Assembly: GCA_965224815.1 (NCBI GenBank)
Contig: CBDDAF010000003.1
Location: forward strand, 2,170,001-2,234,000
Length of the DNA: 64,000 bases
Direction of reading: 5' to 3'
Origin: CAYPEL01 sp036479985
GTDB taxonomy: Bacteria > Pseudomonadota > Gammaproteobacteria > DSM-19610
In this document: positions 41,918 to 52,113 of the stretch, one piece after another
Numbering within the stretch: the stretch's first letter is position 1
How the letters are laid out: the number at the start of each line of letters is the position of its first letter
Program-made: the position numbers and the translations under genes
The notes under the pieces: generated by a model
Told to the model about the DNA's origin: nothing
The model's database searches: none
What the model saw: only the letters and a program-made list of their open reading frames with translations

Positions 41918-44900
41918 ATGAACGAAGCAATCGACTTCAGTACGCTGAGATGGGTTAAATCAGAGCTTGATGAAACGCTAAAGCAGGCGCGTCAGGCGCT
42001 TGAGGCGTATGTCGAAAATTCAGATGATAGTGCTCAACTTGATGAGCTGGCAGCGCATTTGCATCAGGTATTTGGTACCTTGCAAATGGTTGAACTGTAT
42101 GGTGCTGCCTTGCTCGCTGAGGAAATGGAGCAAGTCGCCATTGCGCTGGGTAAAGGCAAAATAACCCAGCAGACAGATGTCTTCGAAGTGTTAGTGCGGT
42201 CGATCCTGCAACTACCGGACTACCTGGATCGACTGGCGGCCGGACATCGTGATGTGCCTCTGGTATTGCTGCCTCTGCTGAATGATCTGCGTGCTCTACG
42301 TGGTGAGAACCTGATGTCTGAGAGCACCATGTTTTCACCCAACCTGGATGCGCCGTTACCTGAACAGATTTCCAGTCTTAATATTGAAGGCGATATCAGT
42401 CAGCGTGCGCGTGAGTTACGTCATAAGTTCCAGCTCAACCTGTTGGATTTTTTACGCGACCAGAATACCGAAGTAAGTCTTTCGGCATTGAATGAGATTT
42501 CAGAAATCCTTACTGCAATGAGTGCGCGTAAGGATATTAGAACATATTGGTGGATTGGTTCGGGCGTTATTCAGGCGCTGATGGAAGGCTCGCTGCAGAC
42601 TAATGCAGCACTCAAAATGTTGTTTGGCCGGATGGATCAGGTTTTGAGACGTTTGATCGACGAAGGTGAGACTGCACTGTCTACGAAAGAAACCACCGAG
42701 ATGTGTAAAAACCTGTTGTTTTATGCGGGTCAGTCCAAGAGTGATAACGCTACCATTACTGAAATCAGAGCAACTTACCAGCTTGATACGTTGCTTCCCA
42801 GTGATGATGAAATGGAGTCGGCTCAGGATAGTCTGTCAGGTCATAATACAGATTTGTTTAAAACAGTTGCAGGTGTTGTCAAAGAAGAATTGAAGCATCT
42901 TAGGAGTGCGCTAGACGTGCTGGTGCGTGAAGATGGCAGTAACCTGGATGGTGTTAAACAGGTTGCTGTAAGTTTGAGATCCATGGCGGATACATTGGGT
43001 ATGCTGGGAATGGGTGCTCAGAGAAAGGCGATACTGGGTAAATCTGAAGATTTACAAACTGGTATTGACCAGAGTGAAGCGCCATCCGAAACAGCACTAA
43101 TGGAAATCGCCAGTACCCTATTATTGGTTGATTCTGCAATGAGTCAGATGGAGCAAGGGCGTGCTGTCAAAATGCCCGAGACATCAGATGATATCAACGC
43201 AACCCTGGCAGAGTCTGAGTTCGATCAGGTAAAAGATGTTGTGCTCAATGAAGCGCTCACCGATCTGGTTCGTGCCAAAGAAGCCATAATGGAATTTATG
43301 GATGAGGGTGACGTAAAGCTGGTTGGTGAAGCAACCCAATTACTGGGTCAGGTAAAAGGTGGTTTGTTATTGCTGGATGAAACACGGGCATCCTCTTTGC
43401 TCGGTTCTGCGGCAAAATATATAAAACAGACTATGACTGATGTCATTAACCTTCCTCCAGAGAAAGACCTCAAGGCATTGGCAGATACTATTTGTGGTGT
43501 TGAGTATTACCTGGAAGGTCTGCGTGAGTATCGTTTGTTTGGCGATAATGCGATGGATATGGCGGAGCAAGGCATTGCTGAGCTGGGCTATACATCAGAA
43601 GATTATAAAGTTGATCAACAGCAGATTGTCGATGATATGCCTGTTGTTATTGAGGGCTTTGATTCAGAATTTACAGAAGCTGAATCAAATGCAGACACTG
43701 AACCTGATGATGAGCCGGTTGCGGAAACAGTGGTGCCGGAAGAAGTCATTGAAGATCAAGTCGAAGATAAGATTGCTGCGGATGATAGTGTTGATCAGTC
43801 AGAAGTTGATGCTGGGCAATCAGATAATGTAGTAAATACACAATACGATGAAGAAATGAGTGAGTTTCCGATACTGGGCGAGGAAACTGACGAAGAGATT
43901 CTTGAAATATTCACTGAAGAAGCCGAAGAAGAGATTGCTTCGATTGGTGAGCAACTTCCAGCCTGGATTAGTGATCCAGAGCAAACAGAAGCGCTCGAAA
44001 CCATGCGACGCTCCTTTCATACGCTTAAGGGTAGTGGCCGGCTGGTCGGTGCGATGCGAATTGGTGAATTCGCCTGGGCATTTGAAAGTCTGCTCAACCG
44101 GGTTCTCGACAAAACCATCGCTCCATCACCAGAGGTGCATGATATTCTGACGCAATCGCATGCGGCATTACCTTCTTTGGTTGCCCAGATGCAGCATGGT
44201 GTGCCTCTTGATAAACCGATTGCCTGGCTGATGTCAGCAGCAAATGCTTTGAGTAAGAGTGAGCCTATACCTGCTATAAATGTAACTGAAATTGAAGAAG
44301 AGTTTGTTGAGGAATCAATAGTCAATGAAGAGCAGGAAATTGTTGCTGATCTCGTTGATAGTGACACTGATACCGCAGATGTTATGGATCCAGTGTTATT
44401 CGAGATCTACCAGGCAGAAACAAACACTCATTTTGCGGTGATCGATGACTTTGTAGAAAGCGGTTCAAGTCTGGCAAATGATGAACTGGTACGTGCTCTG
44501 CATACCTTGCATGGCAGTGCCGCTACCGCATCTGTTTTCCCCATCGCCACTGTTTCTGCAAAGTTAGAAAAATTCTGCAAGCTATTTTTTGATGCGGATA
44601 AGCAGTTGCAAGATGATGATGTACTAGCCTTGATGGAAGGCCGGAGCATCATGGGTAAGCTGTTTGAACAGTTACCCGCTGAAATTCAGGACGTCGGTGA
44701 TAGTGAAGAATTTCTGCAAGGACTTGGTGAGCTGTACAATAAAGCCAGCGATGAAATTGCGACAGAAGAATCTGTTGAGGCTGTTGAAATACCAGCACAA
44801 CCAGAAGCTGAAGCAGAGGTAGAAATAACCGAGCAATCCGATGCCCAGCAAACCAATGTGGCCGTAGAAAATGATCCCTACGCTGACATCGATCAGGAAT

Positions 44901-47578
44901 TGTTGCAGATCTTCATGGAAGAAAGCAGTGAGATCCTTGAGCGCAGTGATAGCGCGCTTGCCAGTTGGCAGGCTGACACTGCCAATCAGGAAGCACTGGA
45001 AATTTTGCAACGTGAATTACACACCTTGAAGGGTGGTGCGCGTATGGCTGATCTTGCCCCGGCGGGAGATTTGGCGCATGCGTTGGAATCAGTCATTATT
45101 TCTATTGTGGAAAGTGGTTCGACTCAGCCTGAAGGGCTGGATTTAATACAGACTGCGCATGATCGGTTGGCCAGTGAAGTTGATCGAGTAGGTCAACGTC
45201 AGGCCATGAGTGACATAAGCGAAATAGTCAATCAGTTGAACAGTCTGCAGATGTCGTTGAGCGGGTCAGACAGTTCAATAGAGACGCAGGAAGATGCGGC
45301 GATTGAAGATTACGGCGATCCAGAATTGGTTGAGATATTTATCGAAGAAGCCGACGACATTTTGGAGAATAGCGAACAAACGTTACAGCACTGGAAGGAA
45401 GATACCGGTAATACCGAGTATATGGCTTCTCTGCAACGCGAATTGCACACCCTTAAAGGTGGTGCTCGAATGGCAGATATTACCGATATAGGCGATCTTG
45501 CGCACGGTGTTGAATCATTAATGGTTATGTTGGCAGACGGTGAATTACAATCTTCACCTGCAACTTTTAATTTGTTTGAGCGTTCCCATGACCGGCTTGC
45601 AGGCATGGTTTCCAAGTTGCGAAATCGTCAACCCTTGAAGGCAGCCTCTGATTTATTAGAACAACTGGATGCATTACGTAACGGTGAAGCTGTTAGTGAA
45701 ATAGAACAGCAGCCAGTTAAGGAAGAAAAACCATCGGTCACTGAATCGCGTGTTCAGACAAGAGATACTAATGAGCTGGTGCGAGTCAGGGCCAACCTGC
45801 TCGATGACCTGGTTAATAATGCGGGTGAAGTGAGCATTTACCGTTCCCGCCTTGAGCAACAAGTGGGTGCTTCCCGCTATAACCTGGTAGAAATGGAACA
45901 AACGGTGTTGCGTCTACGTGGACAGTTGCGCAAACTTGAAATTGAAACTGAAGCGCAGATTCTGTTCCGCTACGAAAAAGAGATTGATAATGCAGACGAT
46001 GATTTCGATCCGCTGGAAATGGATCGATATTCAAATTTACAGCAATTATCACGTTCGTTGATGGAGTCAGTAGCTGACTTAACAAGCATCCAGAATATGC
46101 TGGAAAACATCAGCCGTGAATCTGAAACGCTGCTGTTACAACAATCACGTGTGAACACGGAACTGCAGGAAGGTTTGATGCGGACCCGCATGGTGCCTTT
46201 CCTGGGTCTTGCGCCGCGGATGCGCAGAATTGTCCGCCAGATTTCGGATGAATTGGGTAAAAATGTCGAGCTGGAGCTGAGTGGTGCAGATGGTGAAATG
46301 GATCGCACTGTCATCGACCGCGTAATCGCACCGATTGAACATATGCTGCGTAATGCTGTTTCTCATGGAATAGAGTTACCAAAGGAACGCAAGGATAAAG
46401 GTAAGCCGGAAGCTGGCACGATCCGTATAGAGTTTGAGCGTGAATCATCAGACATTGTTTTGAAGATTTCTGATGACGGCGCAGGAATAAATTTGGATAG
46501 TGTGCGTAAAAAAGCCATTGATCGCGGCCTCATGAATGCTGATAGTCAATTGTCGGATAATGATATATTGCAATTTATTCTTGAGGCGGGCTTTAGTACA
46601 GCAGAAAAAGTCACCCAGGTATCCGGGCGTGGTGTAGGCATGGATGTGGTAACTACCGAAGTTAAACAGTTGGGTGGTACGTTGCATATTGCATCGGAAC
46701 AAGGCAATGGAACGGTATTCACCATTCGGCTGCCCTTTTCACTGGCTATCAATCAGGCTTTAATGATTGAGGTTGGTGAGGATACTTATGCTGTGCCGCT
46801 GTCTACAGTTCATGGTATTACACGTATTGATAAGCATGATCTTGAGAAATATTATGCGGATACTGAGTCGCGTTTTACTTACGATGGTGTCGAATATGAA
46901 GTACAGCACCTGGGAAGTGTGCTGGGTACTCATAAACCAAATTTTGAAGCGCTTCAGGAGCGTGTACCGGTAATGTTGGCACGTGTAGGCGAACGTGCGG
47001 TTGCTTTACAGGTAGAGAATCTCCTCGGTAGCCGTGAAATTGTGGTTAAATCAGTTGGTCCGCAAATCAGTACGGTACGCGGAGTGTCGGGAGCTACTAT
47101 ACTCGGCGACGGGCGCGTAGTGATGATTCTTGATGTGTCTGCACTGTTGCGCAGTGGTGCTACTGTCATAGCGCAAATAGAAGATCTGATGCAGCAGCCT
47201 ATGAAAACCGAAACTATTACGGTTATGGTTGTTGATGATTCAATTACTGTACGTAAAGTTACTACTCGTTTACTGGAACGCAATGACATGCAGGTTATAA
47301 CAGCAAAAGATGGGGTGGATGCAGTTGCCAAGCTGCATGAAACTGTTCCGGATATTATGTTGCTGGATATTGAAATGCCACGCATGGATGGATTTGAATT
47401 GGCCACGCATGTACGTAATGAAGAACGCTTGAAACATATACCGATTATCATGATTACTTCGCGAACTGGTGACAAGCATCGTCAGCGGGCAATTGAAATT
47501 GGTGTTAACCATTATCTCGGTAAACCATTCCAGGAAGCTGAGTTACTCGAAAGTGTTCGTGACCTGCTGGAAGGATAG
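41918..47578 (+). CDS. chpA: ChpA hybrid histidine kinase of the Pil-Chp system
   Basis: The 1886-residue protein (start at 41918 after AAGGAATTGG) is a CheA-like hybrid. A FimL-like degenerate phosphotransfer region (HLHQVFGTLQMV) opens it. Histidine phosphotransfer domains follow around 701 (HTLKGSGR), 860 (HTLHGSAA), 1034 and 1177 (both HTLKGGARMAD). Next come a dimerisation domain, a HATPase domain with NAVSHGIELP near 1478, a CheW domain from about 1607, and a C-terminal receiver (about 1767-1884) with its aspartate near 1817 in LLDIEMPRMDG. It phosphorylates PilG and PilH. Pseudomonas ChpA is longer with more Hpt domains, so this is a shorter version. Confidence 0.95.
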   Translation: MNEAIDFSTLRWVKSELDETLKQARQALEAYVENSDDSAQLDELAAHLHQVFGTLQMVELYGAALLAEEMEQVAIALGKGKITQQTDVFEVLVRSILQLPDYLDRLAAGHRDVPLVLLPLLNDLRALRGENLMSESTMFSPNLDAPLPEQISSLNIEGDISQRARELRHKFQLNLLDFLRDQNTEVSLSALNEISEILTAMSARKDIRTYWWIGSGVIQALMEGSLQTNAALKMLFGRMDQVLRRLIDEGETALSTKETTEMCKNLLFYAGQSKSDNATITEIRATYQLDTLLPSDDEMESAQDSLSGHNTDLFKTVAGVVKEELKHLRSALDVLVREDGSNLDGVKQVAVSLRSMADTLGMLGMGAQRKAILGKSEDLQTGIDQSEAPSETALMEIASTLLLVDSAMSQMEQGRAVKMPETSDDINATLAESEFDQVKDVVLNEALTDLVRAKEAIMEFMDEGDVKLVGEATQLLGQVKGGLLLLDETRASSLLGSAAKYIKQTMTDVINLPPEKDLKALADTICGVEYYLEGLREYRLFGDNAMDMAEQGIAELGYTSEDYKVDQQQIVDDMPVVIEGFDSEFTEAESNADTEPDDEPVAETVVPEEVIEDQVEDKIAADDSVDQSEVDAGQSDNVVNTQYDEEMSEFPILGEETDEEILEIFTEEAEEEIASIGEQLPAWISDPEQTEALETMRRSFHTLKGSGRLVGAMRIGEFAWAFESLLNRVLDKTIAPSPEVHDILTQSHAALPSLVAQMQHGVPLDKPIAWLMSAANALSKSEPIPAINVTEIEEEFVEESIVNEEQEIVADLVDSDTDTADVMDPVLFEIYQAETNTHFAVIDDFVESGSSLANDELVRALHTLHGSAATASVFPIATVSAKLEKFCKLFFDADKQLQDDDVLALMEGRSIMGKLFEQLPAEIQDVGDSEEFLQGLGELYNKASDEIATEESVEAVEIPAQPEAEAEVEITEQSDAQQTNVAVENDPYADIDQELLQIFMEESSEILERSDSALASWQADTANQEALEILQRELHTLKGGARMADLAPAGDLAHALESVIISIVESGSTQPEGLDLIQTAHDRLASEVDRVGQRQAMSDISEIVNQLNSLQMSLSGSDSSIETQEDAAIEDYGDPELVEIFIEEADDILENSEQTLQHWKEDTGNTEYMASLQRELHTLKGGARMADITDIGDLAHGVESLMVMLADGELQSSPATFNLFERSHDRLAGMVSKLRNRQPLKAASDLLEQLDALRNGEAVSEIEQQPVKEEKPSVTESRVQTRDTNELVRVRANLLDDLVNNAGEVSIYRSRLEQQVGASRYNLVEMEQTVLRLRGQLRKLEIETEAQILFRYEKEIDNADDDFDPLEMDRYSNLQQLSRSLMESVADLTSIQNMLENISRESETLLLQQSRVNTELQEGLMRTRMVPFLGLAPRMRRIVRQISDELGKNVELELSGADGEMDRTVIDRVIAPIEHMLRNAVSHGIELPKERKDKGKPEAGTIRIEFERESSDIVLKISDDGAGINLDSVRKKAIDRGLMNADSQLSDNDILQFILEAGFSTAEKVTQVSGRGVGMDVVTTEVKQLGGTLHIASEQGNGTVFTIRLPFSLAINQALMIEVGEDTYAVPLSTVHGITRIDKHDLEKYYADTESRFTYDGVEYEVQHLGSVLGTHKPNFEALQERVPVMLARVGERAVALQVENLLGSREIVVKSVGPQISTVRGVSGATILGDGRVVMILDVSALLRSGATVIAQIEDLMQQPMKTETITVMVVDDSITVRKVTTRLLERNDMQVITAKDGVDAVAKLHETVPDIMLLDIEMPRMDGFELATHVRNEERLKHIPIIMITSRTGDKHRQRAIEIGVNHYLGKPFQEAELLESVRDLLEG

Positions 47579-47583
47579 ACGAT

Positions 47584-48507
47584 ATGTCAGTCCACTCTGA
47601 CCCGCTCAAACTTGCGGTATTGGCAAGGCGTAATATGAGCAGGGAAGCTTCAGATAGCTTGCAGGAAAAAGGGTTAGAGCTTGTAGCGCAGCATGTAATC
47701 GGGGAAAACATTTCATCCGATTTGAATCAGGCACAAGTTATGCTGGTCGAGCTGGGTATGCATGTAGACAAAGCATATTTGGCAGAAATTCTTGATCACA
47801 TAAGTATTCCGGTATTTCTCTACGAGGGCAGTATTGAGCAAGCTGACACCTGGAACGCACAACTAATCGAGCGCTTGCATCGCCTGGTAGACGGAAAGGA
47901 TAAAAACTCATCGTTAGTAACCAGTGAGCCATTAGTTATTGTGTTATGTGCATCTGTTGGTGGCCCAAAAGCGATTGGTTGTTTTTTCGAACAAATACCT
48001 GCAGATCTGCCCGTCGTATTCTTGTTAGTGCAGCATATGGCTGAGGAATTTCAGACGTTGCTGGGTAAACAGCTTTCTCGTATTACCGGTGCGCGAGTCA
48101 AAGTGTTGGAAAATAATCAGACCTTACAAGCAGGTGATGCCTGGATTATACCGGCAGACGCTCAAATTACTGTTGATCAGGATCGACGTTTAAAACGGTT
48201 GGATACTATCTGGGAAACCGTGAACAGACCCAGTATGGATGTTGTGCTGGAGATGGTAGCAACTGAGTTTGGTCCAAATTGTGGTGCAATCATGTTCAGC
48301 GGGATTGGATATGATGGCCTGACAGGGTGTGATGTGATTGCCGAACAGGGTGGATTTGTCTGGGCGCAATCAGCCGATAGTTGTGTGTCATCCCGTCTTC
48401 CTGATTCAGTCAGAGAGAGTGGGCATGTAGAAATAAGTGGTTCGCCGGAAGAGTTGGCGGCAGCTTTGTTTCAGCGTTGTCAAACCCATTACCAGGCTTC
48501 CTGTTGA
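47584..48507 (+). CDS. chpB: ChpB-like CheB methylesterase
   Basis: The 307-residue protein has a C-terminal CheB methylesterase domain with the triad Ser124 (CASVGGP), His151 (VQH) and Asp244 (GIGYDG). The N-terminal 110 residues have receiver-like secondary structure, but no phosphorylatable aspartate is recognisable. Activity is therefore probably not controlled by direct phosphorylation. It would remove methyl groups from PilJ. The partner methyltransferase PilK is not encoded in the window. It begins five bases after chpA. Confidence 0.9.
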   Translation: MSVHSDPLKLAVLARRNMSREASDSLQEKGLELVAQHVIGENISSDLNQAQVMLVELGMHVDKAYLAEILDHISIPVFLYEGSIEQADTWNAQLIERLHRLVDGKDKNSSLVTSEPLVIVLCASVGGPKAIGCFFEQIPADLPVVFLLVQHMAEEFQTLLGKQLSRITGARVKVLENNQTLQAGDAWIIPADAQITVDQDRRLKRLDTIWETVNRPSMDVVLEMVATEFGPNCGAIMFSGIGYDGLTGCDVIAEQGGFVWAQSADSCVSSRLPDSVRESGHVEISGSPEELAAALFQRCQTHYQASC

Positions 48508-48531
48508 ACCTGTTGTGAAAGGAAATACAAA

Positions 48532-49002
48532 ATGAGTGCGATAGTAGAATCAGTGAGAAGTCTTTGGGTGCCTCTGGAAGGGGGCAATTTGCTAATGCCG
48601 AATGTTGCCGTTGCGGAAGTCATCGGTTATCAACCCTACGAACTGGTTGAAACAAATACTGAGTGGCTGCTCGGTTCATTACGCTGGCGAGGACTGATTC
48701 TTCCAGTTGTATCAATGGAGGCAATGTGTGGTTATGACCTGCCTGACAGCAGCAGAAATGCCCGTATCGCTATTGTGAATTCAACTCAGTATCGCTCAAA
48801 ACTGGATTTCTACGCCATTGTCACAGCGGGTATTCCACGCCTGATTAACGCAGACAATGATGCGTTAGGAGAGGCTGTCGATGTAGATGATTTACCCGCT
48901 ACAGTTGCCAGCCAGGTGCAGATAGGCAGTGAACGCGCAATGATTCCTGACCTGCAACAGGTACAATTGAAAATAGAAGAAGCCTGGTCAGAAATCGTCT
49001 AG
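48532..49002 (+). CDS. chpC: ChpC-like CheW domain protein
   Basis: The 156-residue protein is a single CheW-like domain, with LWVPLEGGNLLMPNVAVAE at the start and LGSLRWRGLILPVVSME in the middle. In Pseudomonas ChpC is a second coupling protein that may link further receptors to ChpA. It ends the cluster 9 bp before the convergent rsmE stop. Confidence 0.88.
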   Translation: MSAIVESVRSLWVPLEGGNLLMPNVAVAEVIGYQPYELVETNTEWLLGSLRWRGLILPVVSMEAMCGYDLPDSSRNARIAIVNSTQYRSKLDFYAIVTAGIPRLINADNDALGEAVDVDDLPATVASQVQIGSERAMIPDLQQVQLKIEEAWSEIV

Positions 49003-49011
49003 CTCTGGACT

Positions 49012-49746
49012 CTAATTCAGGTCACCCCACAATGTTTGAAGCGCGCTCAATGCGGCAATTGCTGCCGTTTCGGTGCGTAAAATTCTAGGGCCAAGGCTTA
49101 CATTAATAAAACCTTGCGCGCATGCGGCCGCCACTTCAGTCTCGTCAAATCCACCTTCGGGTCCGATAAGAATTTTTAATTCTTTATTTGTCGGTTTCAC
49201 ACCTCCCAGTTTCTGTGTCGCCTCTGGATCCAGAATCAATTTCACGCATTCGGTGTTGCTGTCTTTGCACCAGTTTTCAAGAGTGATTGGACTGTCAAGT
49301 TCTGGCAATATCAGGCGCCCTGACTGTTCGCATGCTGAGCGTATAATTCCGCGCCAGTGAGCTAGCCGTTTTTCAAGGCGCTGGCCTGCTAGCTTAACCT
49401 GGCTACGCTGAGTCCATATCGGGGTAATTCGGCTAACACCCAGCTCCACAGATTTTTGCAGGGTGTAGTCCATTTTTTCACCACGTGAGATGCCTTGTCC
49501 CAATGTAATGTGCAATTCTGATTCGCGAATCGGGTTTGATTTCTCAGTCAATAGCACAGTTACAATAGATTTTTGGATGCTTTGTATTATTGCCAGGTAC
49601 TCGAAACTATCACCATTGAACACCAATAATGCGGCATTTTGTTTTAGGCGCAATACTCGACTAATGTGATGACTGGGTGATGCTTCCAGTTCAATTGAGT
49701 GATCAACCGCAAGAGATTGTGTCGTGAAGACTCTGGGGGTAGGCAT
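49012..49746 (-). CDS. rsmE: 16S rRNA (uracil(1498)-N(3))-methyltransferase
   Basis: Starting at the ATG complementary to 49744-49746 gives 244 residues beginning MPTPRVFTTQSL, the standard RsmE N-terminus and length. The knotted SPOUT methyltransferase part shows LILDPEATQKL, ILIGPEGGFDETEV and LGPRILRTETAAIAAL. It methylates U1498 of 16S rRNA in the 30S subunit. It follows bioA by five bases, as in Pseudomonas. Confidence 0.95.
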   Translation of the reverse strand: MPTPRVFTTQSLAVDHSIELEASPSHHISRVLRLKQNAALLVFNGDSFEYLAIIQSIQKSIVTVLLTEKSNPIRESELHITLGQGISRGEKMDYTLQKSVELGVSRITPIWTQRSQVKLAGQRLEKRLAHWRGIIRSACEQSGRLILPELDSPITLENWCKDSNTECVKLILDPEATQKLGGVKPTNKELKILIGPEGGFDETEVAAACAQGFINVSLGPRILRTETAAIAALSALQTLWGDLN

Positions 49747-49751
49747 ACTGC

Positions 49752-51101
49752 TTAATGACCAGTTGCCTTTTCGATACCCAGTTTTGCAACACGAATCATA
49801 TCTGCGATCTGCTCTTCCGTTATGCAATAAGGTGGTATGAAGTAAACTACATTACCGAGTGGGCGTAATAACACGCCGTTGTCCAGACCCTGCAGGTAAA
49901 CTTCCAGGCCGCGTCGTTCTTGCCAGGGGTAGGCTTCCCGGGTTTTTTTATTTTTTATCATTTCAATTGCCAGAATCATTCCATGTTGTCTGACTTCGGC
50001 TACGTGTGGGTGATCAGATAGATCAGCAGTCAATCGTTTCATGGTTGCGGCGAGTATTTTATTATTTTCAATAACCGGCTCGTCACGAAAAATATTCAAG
50101 GTTGCCAGTGCTGCACGGCAGGCGAGTGCGTTACCTGTATAACTGTGTGAATGCAAAAAGGCGTTCAGTTTTGAGTAGTCATCGTAAAATGCATCATAGA
50201 CATGATCGCCTGTTACTACGACGGATAATGGCAGGTAACCACCTGTCAGACCTTTTGAAAGGCATATAAAGTCTGGGCTTATGTTGGCTTGTTCACAGGC
50301 AAACAGTGTACCTGTGCGGCCGAAGCCAACGGCTACCTCATCGGCGATCAGGTGTACTTGATATTGGTCGCAGGCTTCACGTAACAGTTGTAAATAAACC
50401 GGGTCATACATGCGCATGTAGCCTGCGCATTGCACCAGCGGTTCGATGATAACACCACAAACAGTTTCTGAATGTTGTTCGAGAGCCAGCCGCATCGGTT
50501 CAAACAAGCGGCGGCTGTAATCGGCACAAGATTCGCCGGTCTCACGAAAATAACAATCCGGAGATGGCACGCTGATGGTTTCCATCAATAGTGGCCCGTA
50601 GATGTCACGGTACAGTGGCACATTGCCAACTGCTAATGCTCCCAGGGTTTCACCATGGTAACTATTTTCCAGTGTTATAAATTTTGTTTTCCCCTGCTTC
50701 TCCTGGTTACGCCAATAGTGAAAACTCATTTTTAGCGCAACTTCTACGGCAGATGAGCCATTGTCAGCATAAAAACATTTATCCAGACCGGCAGGGGTGA
50801 TATCGACGAGGCGTTCTGATAGTTCGATAACCGGTTGATGGGTGAAGCCTGCAAGCAGGCAATGTTCCAGTGTATCGATTTGCTGATGCAGTGCTGTATT
50901 GATGTCAGGGTTACAGTGACCAAACAGGTTGACCCACCAGGAGCTGATAGCGTCCAGATAACGTTTACCGTCGTAATCTTCCAGCCAGACACCTTCACCA
51001 CGCCGGATCGGAATCATGGGTAAGTGTTCGTGATCTTTCATCTGGGTGCAGGGATGCCAGACTTTGGCAAGATCGCGAGTTATCCAGTCAGTGTTTGGCA
51101 C
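49752..51101 (-). CDS. bioA: Adenosylmethionine-8-amino-7-oxononanoate aminotransferase
   Basis: The 449-residue class III PLP enzyme uses SAM as amino donor in biotin synthesis. It starts with the BioA-type WHPCTQMKDHE segment. The PLP lysine is Lys283 in LSKGLTGGYLPLS, and ENSYHGETLGALAVG and FIPPYCITEEQI are conserved. Its link to rsmE is conserved in Pseudomonas. The biotin genes bioB, bioF and bioD are not in the window. Confidence 0.96.
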   Translation of the reverse strand: MPNTDWITRDLAKVWHPCTQMKDHEHLPMIPIRRGEGVWLEDYDGKRYLDAISSWWVNLFGHCNPDINTALHQQIDTLEHCLLAGFTHQPVIELSERLVDITPAGLDKCFYADNGSSAVEVALKMSFHYWRNQEKQGKTKFITLENSYHGETLGALAVGNVPLYRDIYGPLLMETISVPSPDCYFRETGESCADYSRRLFEPMRLALEQHSETVCGVIIEPLVQCAGYMRMYDPVYLQLLREACDQYQVHLIADEVAVGFGRTGTLFACEQANISPDFICLSKGLTGGYLPLSVVVTGDHVYDAFYDDYSKLNAFLHSHSYTGNALACRAALATLNIFRDEPVIENNKILAATMKRLTADLSDHPHVAEVRQHGMILAIEMIKNKKTREAYPWQERRGLEVYLQGLDNGVLLRPLGNVVYFIPPYCITEEQIADMIRVAKLGIEKATGH

Positions 51102-51159
51102 AGATCAGTAGCCAGTGTTAATAATTGTTGGAGTGTAGTTGAGTGGTGTGCAAAGCAAT

Positions 51160-52020
51160 TCAATCAACCGAGGTTAAATTGAGGTTGTTCCAGATCGCCG
51201 TTGTGGGGCCAGACCGATTCATCGTGTAAAAATGCAGGCCAGGAGCATCGGCGTCGAGCAATTGTTGGCACAGATGAGTGATAGCTTCTTCACCAAAGGC
51301 CTGAATTGAGGCGCGGTCATCGCCAAAGGTTTCCAGCCGTTTGCGCATCCAGCGAGGTATTTCGGCGCCGCACATATCGGAGAAGCGCGCCAGCTGAGTA
51401 TAGTTCGTAATGGGCATAATGCCGGGGACGATCGGTAGTGTCAGGCCGCGCGCCTCACACTGTTCTACAAAACTGAAATAGGCATCCGCATTGAAAAAAT
51501 ACTGGGTGATTGCACTATCGGCACCGGCCTCGACCTTGTTTATAAAGTTATCCAGATCGGCGTTTGCATTACTGGACTGTGGATGAACTTCTGGATAAGC
51601 CGCCACTTCAATATGAAATTGATCGCCGGTTTCGGCACGAATAAATTCAACCAGTTCGTTGGCATAACGAAATTCACCGGGCTGTCCCATGCCGGAGGGT
51701 AAATCACCGCGTAATGCAACAATGTGCCGAATACCTCCAGCACGATAGTTATCCAGGATTTTACGTACCTTGTCGCGGGTGGATCCGATACAGGAAAGAT
51801 GGGGTGCGGCTTCAATGCCAGAGTCTCGCTGGATTTCTGACACGGTTTCAAAAGTACGCTCCTGAGTGGAGCCACCTGCGCCAAAGGTTACCGAAAAAAA
51901 CCGTGGCTTGAGTTTTGCCAACGCATCACGTGTGGCGCGTAAGTTTTCCACACCTTTGTCAGTCTTGGGTGGAAAAAATTCGAAGCTATACGATTTCGGA
52001 TGTTTTTTTTGTGTTTCCAT
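51160..52020 (-). CDS. metF: Methylenetetrahydrofolate reductase
   Basis: This 286-residue FAD barrel enzyme makes 5-methyl-THF for methionine synthesis. It begins with SYSFEFFPPKTDKG and has VTFGAGGSTQERT and the FMPITNYTQL-like VPGIMPITNYTQL loop. It lies 93 bp after ahcY, with a small GTAG palindrome in the gap, and joins metK and ahcY as a methyl-cycle group on one strand. Confidence 0.95.
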   Translation of the reverse strand: METQKKHPKSYSFEFFPPKTDKGVENLRATRDALAKLKPRFFSVTFGAGGSTQERTFETVSEIQRDSGIEAAPHLSCIGSTRDKVRKILDNYRAGGIRHIVALRGDLPSGMGQPGEFRYANELVEFIRAETGDQFHIEVAAYPEVHPQSSNANADLDNFINKVEAGADSAITQYFFNADAYFSFVEQCEARGLTLPIVPGIMPITNYTQLARFSDMCGAEIPRWMRKRLETFGDDRASIQAFGEEAITHLCQQLLDADAPGLHFYTMNRSGPTTAIWNNLNLTSVD

Positions 52021-52039
52021 TTTTAACCTTAAGTACCGC

Positions 52040-52073
52040 GTAGGGTGGGGTTCGCAAGCTCACCTCACCCTAC
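52040..52073. repeat. GTAG-type palindrome between ahcY and metF
   Basis: GTAGGGTGGGG and CCTCACCCTAC form a stem with one G-U pair around a 12-base loop. It starts with the same GTAG tetranucleotide as the larger intergenic elements but has a different stem, so it is a separate REP type. Confidence 0.6.
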
Positions 52074-52113
52074 AAATAGTATTTTTTAAACGCTAAGATA
52101 AATATACTATCGA

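Noticed and set aside
46954..47475. 173-residue open frame antisense to the chpA receiver region
   Set aside because: Shadow frame rich in serine, threonine and arginine; no ribosome-binding site and no domain.
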